From contig JAIUNP010000003.1 in NCBI GenBank assembly GCA_020161975.1, positions 1 to 47,089 of the forward strand: a DNA stretch of 47,089 bases, read 5' to 3'. This DNA is from Pseudomonadota bacterium. GTDB taxonomy: Bacteria > Pseudomonadota > Alphaproteobacteria > Rhizobiales > Beijerinckiaceae. The notes under the pieces were generated by a model. The model was not told the origin of the DNA. It was given only the letters and a program-made list of their open reading frames with translations, and did not search any database. Positions 29,339 to 37,291 of this stretch are shown one piece after another. Position 1 is the stretch's first letter. Each line of letters starts with the position of its first letter. The position numbers and the translations under genes were made by a program.

Positions 29339-31072
29339 GTGCGGTATGCCATCACATCGTTCAGGGGTGAGGCCCCTGCGGTCCATGACCGCGCTTTGCC
29401 GGACAACTTCGCCGTGCTGGCCGAGAATGCCAGCTTCACGACCGGTATTCTGGAACCGATCAACACTGCGGCGACCGTCGCAACCCTCATTGCCGATGCG
29501 AAGACCATTTTCCAGTTCGATGGACAATGGCTGTCGTGGGCGACAGATGTTGACGCCGCGCGAGCGCCAGTTGCGGCCTCTCGCCTGTATTACACCGGTG
29601 ATGGCGCCCCGAAGGTCCGGCAGGGGGCTACGGTCTATCCATTGGCGCTGCCAGCCCCGGTGTCCGCTCCGGCAGTTTCGAACCTTTCGGCGCCGGACCC
29701 GGCAACGCTGGAAAGCTGCGCCTTCGTCTATACCCATGTCACAACGCTGGGCGAAGAAAGCCCGCCATCACCGGTTTCCAGCCTCTTGGATACATCGCCA
29801 GGCGTTCTGGTGCGGATTGATGGCTTTGCAGCCGTGCCCACGGGGCGAGGTATTGTGTCTCGCCGCATTTATCGGTCTGTGACCTCTGCCAGCGGCGCAA
29901 CCGGCTTCTACTTCGTCGCCGAGATCGCCGTGGCCGTCACGTCCTTTGACCATGACATCATGGTCTTGCCTCTGGGCGAGGCTCTGGCCTCTTCTGACTA
30001 TGATCCGCCTCCCGACACGATGATCGGACTGACCTCACTGCCGAACGGCATGATGGCGGCATTTTCCGGTAAGGATGTCTATTTCTGCGAGCCATGGCGG
30101 CCTCACGCATGGCCAGAAAAATACGTCCTGACCATGGATCACCCTGTCGTCGGCCTCTGCGCCTTCGGTTCCTATCTGGCGGTCCTTACAAGCGGAAACC
30201 CCTACATCATTCAGGGCACCCACCCGGATTCGATGGCGACCGAGAAGCTCGATGATTCAGTGCCCTGTCTGTCACGGGCCGGAATTGTGGACATCGGCAT
30301 GGCTGCTCTCTTCCCATCGACCGAAGGGCTCATGCAGATCAGCCCAAACGGCATCCAGAACCTGACCAGATCGGTCTTTACGCGGCGCCAATGGCAGGGG
30401 TTCTCGCCAGAATCCATCGCTGCCGAGCGCCGGGGGGCGAACTATCTCTTCCTTCGGACGGTGAATGCCTACACCAGCTATTTCGGTGGTGATGCCACGG
30501 GATGGCTGTCCACGCCCGACACGCTCGATGCAGGTGGAGCGGTCTGGCCCATCATCGCACCCGGGCTGGACCCTGTGAGCGTGCCCATGCTCGTCGGCGG
30601 CGCGGCGGGAAGCGCGTTCGGTGAACAGCAGCTGGGGGAGATCGTCCAAGACGGCAACGCTGTCTATTTCGTGCGATCGACTGTCGCGGCACCCCTGTCG
30701 ATCCACAATGACCCTCTCAGCGGTGATGTCTTCATGCTGGGGCAGGACAAACGCAGCATCCTGCGCTGGGACGACTCTTCGTCTTCGGTCGCTACCGCAC
30801 GGTGGCGCACCAAGCGTCTCACAACACCGTTTCCAGTTTCCTTCTCGGTCTTGCTCGTTAAGACGGATCGGCCGTTGGTCGGAGGTGACAGTTTCGCCGT
30901 CAGGGTCTTTGCCAATGGCAGCTTGGCCGGCACGATTACGCGCGCCAACGTGCCCTGCAGATTGCACGCGCGTCTGGCCGAAGAGTGGGAAATCGAGATT
31001 GAAAGCTCGATTCCGGTGGTCGCCGTGACCATCGCGCAAAGCGTCAACGAAGCCATGGGGGCGGCGGCATGA
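29339..31072 (+). CDS. Tail tube/hub or DNA-stabilisation structural protein
   Basis: This 577-aa protein starts at GTG. It is beta-rich and built like a propeller: repeats of SRLYYTGDGAPKVRQGA, PNGMMAAFSGKDVYFCEPWR, SYLAVLTSGNPYIIQGTHPD and FPSTEGLMQISPNGIQNLTR. Propeller-type tail hub proteins (for instance the P22 gp10 type) occupy this position in podophages after the adaptors. I cannot tell which exact family it is. Confidence 0.55.
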   Translation: MRYAITSFRGEAPAVHDRALPDNFAVLAENASFTTGILEPINTAATVATLIADAKTIFQFDGQWLSWATDVDAARAPVAASRLYYTGDGAPKVRQGATVYPLALPAPVSAPAVSNLSAPDPATLESCAFVYTHVTTLGEESPPSPVSSLLDTSPGVLVRIDGFAAVPTGRGIVSRRIYRSVTSASGATGFYFVAEIAVAVTSFDHDIMVLPLGEALASSDYDPPPDTMIGLTSLPNGMMAAFSGKDVYFCEPWRPHAWPEKYVLTMDHPVVGLCAFGSYLAVLTSGNPYIIQGTHPDSMATEKLDDSVPCLSRAGIVDIGMAALFPSTEGLMQISPNGIQNLTRSVFTRRQWQGFSPESIAAERRGANYLFLRTVNAYTSYFGGDATGWLSTPDTLDAGGAVWPIIAPGLDPVSVPMLVGGAAGSAFGEQQLGEIVQDGNAVYFVRSTVAAPLSIHNDPLSGDVFMLGQDKRSILRWDDSSSSVATARWRTKRLTTPFPVSFSVLLVKTDRPLVGGDSFAVRVFANGSLAGTITRANVPCRLHARLAEEWEIEIESSIPVVAVTIAQSVNEAMGAAA

Positions 31073-31602
31073 CCAATGCTATTCAGAACTTCCGCGAGGA
31101 ACGTCTCGACATCCTAAGCGGAACGCGCGGCGGGCCGGGCGCAAAGGCTGTCAGGTTTTCGGACGTTTCGGACGTGGTGCTGAAGGAGTTGTCGCTCCAG
31201 GTTGGAGCGAAATCGGCTGTCCTGACGGTCGATGTTCCCCTGTCATCCGCCGGATGGGCCGATGGACCTGCGATCGCCATTGGACCGGGCCTATGGCAGG
31301 TTCAGGCGCAGGTTCAGATCACCGCCAGCGCCGCCATCGCGGCGACAAAGGTTTGCGCGCGGATCTCTGATGCAACCGTGGAGTTCTGCACCGCCATGCA
31401 TCGGATCGGCCCAGATGCAGGCGACTCGGCGTTGCTCTCCATGACCTGCCTCATCGCCACCAAGATCAAGCGAACCATCGGCGTTCAGGTGAAGCCCGAA
31501 TTGCCTGATGCAGACCTCCTTATGGCATCGACCTGCGCGCCGCTTTCGGGCGGCACCGAAACCGCAACCCGCATTCTCGCGGTCAAACTGGTGGGGATAT
31601 AA
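31069..31602 (+). CDS. Tail-associated structural protein, hypothetical
   Basis: This 177-aa protein begins MTNAIQNFREERLDILSGTR. It is beta-rich (GPGLWQVQAQVQITASAAIA, CLIATKIKRTIGVQVKPELP) and fits a jelly-roll-like receptor or collar domain. It overlaps the hub gene by four bases and precedes the fibre gene by four. No family recognised. Confidence 0.5.
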   Translation: MTNAIQNFREERLDILSGTRGGPGAKAVRFSDVSDVVLKELSLQVGAKSAVLTVDVPLSSAGWADGPAIAIGPGLWQVQAQVQITASAAIAATKVCARISDATVEFCTAMHRIGPDAGDSALLSMTCLIATKIKRTIGVQVKPELPDADLLMASTCAPLSGGTETATRILAVKLVGI

Positions 31603-31606
31603 ATAA

Positions 31607-32467
31607 ATGGCCAGCGTTCCGGTCAGAATTCGACTGCGCAACGACGGTGCTGCAAACTGGGCATCCGTGAACCCGATCCTTGCCGCGGGTGAGCCCGGCT
31701 TTGAAACCGATACGGGCCGACTTCGCATTGGCGACGGCGTGAACCCGTTCAGTGCGCTGCCCTATTACGTCCTTTCCGGCGAATTCTCTCCGAATGCCTA
31801 TCTCTCGATGGATCAGGTGGCCTACAGCGGCAGCTTGGGCAGCGTGACCGGGCGGAAGATATTTCAGGTCAGCGGCACAGCTTCCGGCGGATGGGCTGGA
31901 TTGGCAGCAGGCGATGTTGTCCTCCATTGGGACATTGATGGTTCAAACGCCATCCAATTCGGATTGCAGAAATCCTCCAGCGTGTTCGGCATGTGGCACC
32001 GGGCGAAGATCGCGGCGGCATGGGGCGGGTGGCGCAGAGCAGTCGATTCCGCTGCCAATGAGGTTGTGGCCGGGAACAAGACTTTCTCGGGAAACACGGT
32101 CCTTTCCGGGCAAACCCAAATTGCGCAGTTGCTGTCTTCGGTGTTGATCGGGGGATACACTTCGACGGCGGTCGATGATGGAACCAAATCCTCGGGCACT
32201 TATCTGCCAGACCCCTTGGCAGTATCCCCCGGAAATCTCCGCAGGTTCGTCAATGGTGGCGCTTTCACCCTCGCGGCTCCGACGCGGGTAGGCGACTATT
32301 CCATGATCCTTGAAATGACCAACAACGCATCGGCGGGATTGGTTTCGACGTCAGGCTTCCTGCGCGTGACAGGCGACCCACTGACCACGACGAATGGCCA
32401 CAAGTTCCAAATGTTCATCGTGAAAACGCCCGCCGGAAGCACTCTGAACGTCATGGCGCTGCAATGA
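31607..32467 (+). CDS. Tail fibre with Mtd-type N-terminal domain
   Basis: This 286-aa protein opens with VRIRLRNDGAANWASVNPIL, AAGEPGFETDTGRLRIGDGV, the N-terminal attachment domain found in Mtd of Bordetella phage BPP-1 and in many fibres. The remaining part is Ser/Gly/Thr-rich and beta-stranded with a repeating look (NKTFSGNTVLSGQTQIAQLL), suiting a trimeric fibre shaft and tip. It should bind the host surface. No reverse transcriptase or template repeat accompanies it, so it is not part of a diversity-generating element here. Confidence 0.75.
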   Translation: MASVPVRIRLRNDGAANWASVNPILAAGEPGFETDTGRLRIGDGVNPFSALPYYVLSGEFSPNAYLSMDQVAYSGSLGSVTGRKIFQVSGTASGGWAGLAAGDVVLHWDIDGSNAIQFGLQKSSSVFGMWHRAKIAAAWGGWRRAVDSAANEVVAGNKTFSGNTVLSGQTQIAQLLSSVLIGGYTSTAVDDGTKSSGTYLPDPLAVSPGNLRRFVNGGAFTLAAPTRVGDYSMILEMTNNASAGLVSTSGFLRVTGDPLTTTNGHKFQMFIVKTPAGSTLNVMALQ

Positions 32468-33108
32468 TCGGTCTCATGCCGCCGCCGCCGCCATATCGCC
32501 GGGCCATCTCGACCTATATCGGCACCACGCTCGACACCTCCGCGCTGGCAACCGTCACGCTGACTGGTGTTGCGATTGGCCCCCCGGCGCCGGACAGGTT
32601 GGTTGTCGCTGTCGTTCTGGGGCGGGATTCCAACGCACGGACCATTTCCAGCGTGACAATCGGCGGTGTTGCTGCGACGGCGGCGGTCACTTCGCCCAGC
32701 CAGAACAACCCGACCGGCATCTACTACGCCCGGGTTCCGGCCGGAGCGACGGCAGATATTGTCGTGACCTTCTCTGCGGCCACAACCCGAATGGCGGTCG
32801 CGGTCTACACAGTGACTGGCTATCGCAACCTGACCCCGGCTGCGGTCAATCAGGGCTATGGCAGCGGCACCACCCTTTCTGTGGCGCTCGCCCGTCCGCG
32901 TGATGCTGTCGTTATCGCTGGTTCGATCACATCTTCTGCCGGGACATTCGCTTGGAGCGGCGTGACCGAGGACACCGACATCGCGCATGTCTCCAGCAGG
33001 GTATCAGCCGCATCTGATGATTTCGGCGCCGCCGAACCTGCGATGGCTGTCTCGTTCGTCAATTCGGGCAGCGGTGCCGCGTCCATCGTGGCCGCCACCT
33101 GGACCTAG
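32464..33108 (+). CDS. Fibre tip or receptor-binding accessory protein
   Basis: This 214-aa protein begins MIGLMPPPPPYRRAISTYIG, then has an all-beta sequence rich in Thr, Ser, Val and Ala (VVAVVLGRDSNARTISSVTI) with immunoglobulin- or adhesin-like strands. It overlaps the fibre gene by four bases and so is probably its partner at the virion tip. Confidence 0.5.
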   Translation: MIGLMPPPPPYRRAISTYIGTTLDTSALATVTLTGVAIGPPAPDRLVVAVVLGRDSNARTISSVTIGGVAATAAVTSPSQNNPTGIYYARVPAGATADIVVTFSAATTRMAVAVYTVTGYRNLTPAAVNQGYGSGTTLSVALARPRDAVVIAGSITSSAGTFAWSGVTEDTDIAHVSSRVSAASDDFGAAEPAMAVSFVNSGSGAASIVAATWT

Positions 33109-33145
33109 TTCTTCTGCAAAACCGCCTTAATCGAGGATGCCTGCC

Positions 33146-33574
33146 ATGCACTTCACCAGAAAAAACCAACCGGCCTTGCTTGAAGCTGCCCTTGCGGCAA
33201 CCTCATCGACTGGGTTCAAGGAAGATGCTGTTGCAATCGGTGCCAGCATCGAGCCGGGTTCGCCCATCTGCGCCGTAGGGGTGTTTCAGGCGTTCGAGGC
33301 AGATGCAGCCGAATTTCATTTCGGCCTGATCGGCGAGGGGCGCATCACGCCGCAAATTCTTCAGGCCTTTGCGTCCCTAGCCTTCCATCACAAGGCCCTG
33401 AACCTCGGGCGGGTCTGGGCACGGATCGAGGCGAGTAACGCTCCCGCGCAGGTCGCGGCCCTCAAGACCGGATTCAGTTTTGACGCGCGTGTCAGGGCTG
33501 GAATGGCAAACGGCAAAGATGCTATCCTGATGAGCATGACCCGGCCGCAGCCGGGGCAGCCGCTGCCAGGCTGA
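33146..33574 (+). CDS. GNAT-like acetyltransferase-fold protein
   Basis: This 142-aa protein begins MHFTRKNQPALLEAALAATS. The second half follows the GNAT order: AEFHFGLIGEGRITPQILQA, LNLGRVWARIEASNAPAQVA and ALKTGFSFDARVRAGMANGK, in which the N-A-P and K-T-GF elements match the end of RimJ-type enzymes. The acetyl-CoA signature is weak. GAGG lies nine bases before this ATG, while the earlier ATG at 33137 lies directly against it. Position among tail genes suggests modification of a virion or host protein. Confidence 0.55.
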   Translation: MHFTRKNQPALLEAALAATSSTGFKEDAVAIGASIEPGSPICAVGVFQAFEADAAEFHFGLIGEGRITPQILQAFASLAFHHKALNLGRVWARIEASNAPAQVAALKTGFSFDARVRAGMANGKDAILMSMTRPQPGQPLPG

Positions 33575-33608
33575 GCAGAAACTTCGGTAACTGACGAGGC
33601 AGGCAGCT

Positions 33609-34556
33609 ATGGGCGGCAGCGCACCAAAACAAGACCCTAACATGGGCAAGGCAGCCCTGAAGTCGGCTGAAACCGGCCAGCTTATGCTGGACTGGATGAA
33701 GGATCAGGCGTCCATCACCAACAACTGGGCCGGAGAGGATCGGGCGCGATACACCGGCACTTTCCTGCCGTTGCAGGATCAGTTCATCCAGAAGGCCACA
33801 ACCTACGACACGCCGGAAAGGCGTGCGGTTGCCGCTGATCAAGCCGCCGCTGATGTGTCTCAGGCTGCCGCACAGGCTCTTGGCACACGCGAACGACAGG
33901 CCATGGCGATGGGTGTGAACCCCGCCAGCGGGCGCTTCCAGATGGGCACGGCGAAGGCATCCACCGACACCGCTCTTGCCACCGCTGGGGCGCGCAACAT
34001 GGCGCGGCGTCAGGTTGAGGCGACCGGCGATCAGATGCTGGGCAATGCCATCAACATGGGGCAGGGGCTCGCAGTCAATCCGGGCACCAGCATGGGGATT
34101 TCCAATGGTGCTGCCCAATCCGGCTTCTCCGGTGCGATGAGCGGCTATGGCCAGCAGGCCAGCATCCTCAATCAGGACTATCAGAACCGCTACGCGGCAT
34201 GGCAGGCCAATCAGGCGGCCATCGGTGGGCTGGGTGGTGCGCTTGGAACGGTGGTCGGCCTCATTTCGTCCAAGAAGGTCAAGACCAACCGGAAGCCGGT
34301 TGATGCCCTTGGAGCGGTCGAAAAGATGCCCGTGGAGGCTTGGGACTATAAACCGGGCGTGGCGGATGAAGGGCGGCACATCGGGCCCTATGCTGAGGAC
34401 TTTGCCAAGGCGACCGGCATCGGTGACGGCAAGACCATCGACCCGATTTCGCTCATGGGCGTGACCATGGGTGCGGTTCGGCAGTTGAGCGAGAAGGTGG
34501 ACAAGCTGGCGGCGACCCTGCCTCGCAGCAAGCCGCAGCCAATGGGAGCGATGTGA
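33609..34556 (+). CDS. Virion protein with S74 intramolecular chaperone domain
   Basis: This 315-aa protein has a helical, Ala/Gln-rich body (residues 1-215), a Gly-rich hydrophobic stretch (IGGLGGALGTVVGLI) and a C-terminal S74-like domain: ISSKKVKTNRKPVDALGAVE, KMPVEAWDYKPGVADEGRHI, GPYAEDFAKATGIGDGK and AVRQLSEKVDKL. In S74 domains a Ser-Lys dyad five residues apart releases the chaperone after trimerisation; Ser and Lys in SSKKVK fit. The domain is normally on spikes or fibres, but this body resembles an internal or ejection protein. Confidence 0.65.
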   Translation: MGGSAPKQDPNMGKAALKSAETGQLMLDWMKDQASITNNWAGEDRARYTGTFLPLQDQFIQKATTYDTPERRAVAADQAAADVSQAAAQALGTRERQAMAMGVNPASGRFQMGTAKASTDTALATAGARNMARRQVEATGDQMLGNAINMGQGLAVNPGTSMGISNGAAQSGFSGAMSGYGQQASILNQDYQNRYAAWQANQAAIGGLGGALGTVVGLISSKKVKTNRKPVDALGAVEKMPVEAWDYKPGVADEGRHIGPYAEDFAKATGIGDGKTIDPISLMGVTMGAVRQLSEKVDKLAATLPRSKPQPMGAM

Positions 34557-35260
34557 TGAGCCTCTCTGGTCTGGCAGGTTTCGCGCAAGGGTTCGGAAAC
34601 GCTCGGCAAGCCATCAAGGATCGCAAGGAGCGCGAGGCCAATAATGCCCGCACGGATGCGCTGATCTCGGCGCTTGGCGCACAGCCGGCGCCGGGTTACC
34701 CCGCTGCGAATGGCGGGGCGGGGGCGCCAGCAGGCGGTGTCGGCACGGCCCCGGCGCTTGGGGCTGTTCCTGGCAACGGGCTTTTCGGGCTGATCGACGC
34801 GACCGAGGGTGGCGGGCGGTATGACACGCTCTATGGCTATGCCAACAATGGCGGCGCCTTCAATGGCGTGGATGTCTCCCAGATGACCTTGGGTGAGCTT
34901 TACGACTTTTCGTCGCCCAGCGGCCCTTATGGGCAGTGGACCAAGAGTCAGCTTGGCTATGTCGCAACGCCAATGGGGCGTCACCAGATCGTCGGGCGCA
35001 CGCTGCGTGCGGCGGCGGATGGCATGGGGCTGTCGCCCGACACGAAGTTCACCCCGCAGACACAGGATGCCATGGCGGCCTACCTCGCTCGGAACGCCAT
35101 CGGGCGCGCGAAGACCCCTGCCGGGAAGCGCGCCGCGCTACGGGCCGAATGGGAAGGCTTCAAGAATGTGCCAGATTCGGCCTTGGACGCCGCGATTGCG
35201 GATTTCGAGGCCAATGGTGGAATGATCATGCCGCGCCCGATGGGCGCCGGACCCAGATAA
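34556..35260 (+). CDS. Virion-associated lysozyme-like internal protein
   Basis: This 234-aa protein begins MSLSGLAGFAQGFGNARQAI. After a Gly/Ala/Pro linker a muramidase-like domain starts at about residue 75: GLFGLIDATEGGGRYDTLYG, then MTLGELYDFSSPSGPYGQWT, YVATPMGRHQIVGRTLRAAA and FTPQTQDAMAAYLA. The Glu in ATEGGG is the candidate catalytic acid. It resembles phage R-type lytic transglycosylases. It probably opens the cell wall during DNA ejection. The start ATG overlaps the previous stop by one base. Confidence 0.65.
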   Translation: MSLSGLAGFAQGFGNARQAIKDRKEREANNARTDALISALGAQPAPGYPAANGGAGAPAGGVGTAPALGAVPGNGLFGLIDATEGGGRYDTLYGYANNGGAFNGVDVSQMTLGELYDFSSPSGPYGQWTKSQLGYVATPMGRHQIVGRTLRAAADGMGLSPDTKFTPQTQDAMAAYLARNAIGRAKTPAGKRAALRAEWEGFKNVPDSALDAAIADFEANGGMIMPRPMGAGPR

Positions 35261-35271
35261 GGACGCGATAG

Positions 35272-37197
35272 ATGAGCGCTATTTACGGTATCGCCGGGTT
35301 CGTTGACGGCCTCGTCCGTGGCCGTGAGGTCAAGAACTCGTGGCAGGATCGCAAGGACCAGAAGGAACGCCAGAAGAAGATGGACGAGTTGCTGTTTACG
35401 CAGGATGCGCGGGCAGCAGAGGCCCATAATGCGCGCATGGCGGCTGAGGGACGAACCGCGCAGGAATGGCAGCGCGCATGGGACTATCAGACCGCAACTG
35501 ATGCTGCCAACGCCGAAGCGGTCGCGGCAGCAGAAGCGGCAATGGCGCAAGATGCCGCACTTGGCGCAGCTCCGGCGCTCGCAGCACCTCAGCAAGCCCC
35601 ACAGATCGCGTTCCTGCAGCCGAACCGGACAGCGGAAGCGTTTGATCGGCTGGGCGGCATTCCAGTTCCGCAACCGCTTGGCGCTGTCGCTTCGTCACCT
35701 CAGGCTTCTACCGGTGCGGGCGGGGGTGCCTCTGCGACCGCCAGCCTGACGAATCCGCAAACTGTGCCGCAAGACCCGACGCGGGCGCGACGGCTGTTTG
35801 TGGAAGGGTTTGGTGAAGTCCTGATTCATCAGAACGGCCGGATTTACGATGTCAGGTCCGGGCGTGAAGTTTCCGACCCTCTGGCGCTTGGCATCGTCCA
35901 AGAGGCTATGCGGGCGGGATCGCAGGCGGATGTTGCACCCGGTAAAATTGATCCGCTCGGACTCATGCCAAATCCAAACCATAACTGGGGCGAAAGCCTC
36001 GTTCCCGATGTTGCCGAAGCAGGACGCCGCGGACTGGCCGGTCTCGGCGCCGCAGAGGGCGCAGTCGCCAACATCGCAAAAGGCGCTGCCAATGCCGTAA
36101 ACTCTGTCGTCAACCCGGTTGCCCAGTATGCGACCGGCGGTGCTGTGCCGGAGCTCGGGGCGTTCACCGGAAACGGCTGGGAGACAAAGGCGCCGTCTGA
36201 AATTCGGGCGGCCGAGGAAAAGGCAACCGCTGAACGCGGATTGCAGGATCTGAGCGCGAGTTGGAAGCGGGCGACCACGCCCCGCGATCCTGCGGTTGGT
36301 GGTGCGTCCATTGAGGCCCCTCTGAAATCCAACGTTCCCGCTTCGGCCCCTGTTGCCACCAAGCAGCTTGCGGCGACTGCCACGGACGCGATGGCGGCAA
36401 CGGCAACACCGGCAATGCAGGCGACAGCGCAGACCGCCCCGGGGCCTGCCTCGCTTGGCGTGAAGCCCGGCGACAAGCTGACTGAAACGCAACGTGCTAA
36501 AGCGGCCAAGGGCTTCATGGATCATTACCGCGAGGTTGGGGCACCCATCGTGATCAAGGACATGCTGAAGCGCGGCGACATGCAGGGCGCAATGGCGTTT
36601 CAGGAATTCCTCGATCGGGACGCGACCAAGGCTGGCATGGAGAACTGGGCGCGGGCGGCGTTTGCGGCGCAGGTCGGAGACATGGATACCTTCGCCGATG
36701 AAATTCTGACCGCCTACAACCGTCTCGACTACTTCCCCGATGGCACGACCATCGTGAAGGGCGAGTCCGGGTTCACCTATGACAAAGAGGGGAACATCAG
36801 TGGGGCGAAGATCACCTTCAAGGACGAGGCAACCGGCAACACCTTCGATCAGGTCTTTTCTGACCCGAATGACCTCGTGCGTCTTGGCATCACCATGCTG
36901 GCACCCGAGGTGGCGTTCGAGCATTACAGCGCCCAGGTTCAGTCACAGGCTCAACTTGCGGCGACGGCCGGGCAGAAGTCCGAACAGAAAGCTGCCGACA
37001 TGCAGAAGCAGGTGCTGGCTGCCGCAAAGGTCATCATGGAAACCTCTGTTGGGCTCGACGGAAAGCCGACCAAGACCTACGAGCAGGCCATTGCCGAGGC
37101 GCAGGCGGCTATTGGCGGGCTGGGTGCGCTGCCTTCGGCGGTCATGCCGTCTGTTGGTGGATCGGGCGGGCCGCCGCCTGTCGTCTATCGTCCCTGA
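35272..37197 (+). CDS. Internal virion (ejection) protein
   Basis: This 641-aa protein begins MSAIYGIAGFVDGLVRGREV, followed by a charged coiled coil (DRKDQKERQKKMDELLF) and Ala-rich linkers. The C-terminal half is more folded (KGFMDHYREVGAPIVIKDML, SGFTYDKEGNISGAKITFKD). The N-terminus shares the AGF-x2-G and DRK pattern with the preceding lysozyme-like protein. The place between a virion lysozyme and the giant protein matches ejection proteins of podophages. No enzyme motif is seen. Confidence 0.55.
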   Translation: MSAIYGIAGFVDGLVRGREVKNSWQDRKDQKERQKKMDELLFTQDARAAEAHNARMAAEGRTAQEWQRAWDYQTATDAANAEAVAAAEAAMAQDAALGAAPALAAPQQAPQIAFLQPNRTAEAFDRLGGIPVPQPLGAVASSPQASTGAGGGASATASLTNPQTVPQDPTRARRLFVEGFGEVLIHQNGRIYDVRSGREVSDPLALGIVQEAMRAGSQADVAPGKIDPLGLMPNPNHNWGESLVPDVAEAGRRGLAGLGAAEGAVANIAKGAANAVNSVVNPVAQYATGGAVPELGAFTGNGWETKAPSEIRAAEEKATAERGLQDLSASWKRATTPRDPAVGGASIEAPLKSNVPASAPVATKQLAATATDAMAATATPAMQATAQTAPGPASLGVKPGDKLTETQRAKAAKGFMDHYREVGAPIVIKDMLKRGDMQGAMAFQEFLDRDATKAGMENWARAAFAAQVGDMDTFADEILTAYNRLDYFPDGTTIVKGESGFTYDKEGNISGAKITFKDEATGNTFDQVFSDPNDLVRLGITMLAPEVAFEHYSAQVQSQAQLAATAGQKSEQKAADMQKQVLAAAKVIMETSVGLDGKPTKTYEQAIAEAQAAIGGLGALPSAVMPSVGGSGGPPPVVYRP

Positions 37198-37291
37198 CTG
37201 AACTTGTCGCAGCCCCCGCAGATGATGTATCAAGGCAGGCAGGGGCCGCCATAGGAAGTGTCGGCCATAGTTCCATCCTCAGGGGGATACT

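Noticed and set aside
31607-33108. Possible diversity-generating retroelement because of the Mtd-type fibre domain
   Set aside because: No reverse transcriptase gene and no template/variable repeat pair was seen near the fibre genes.
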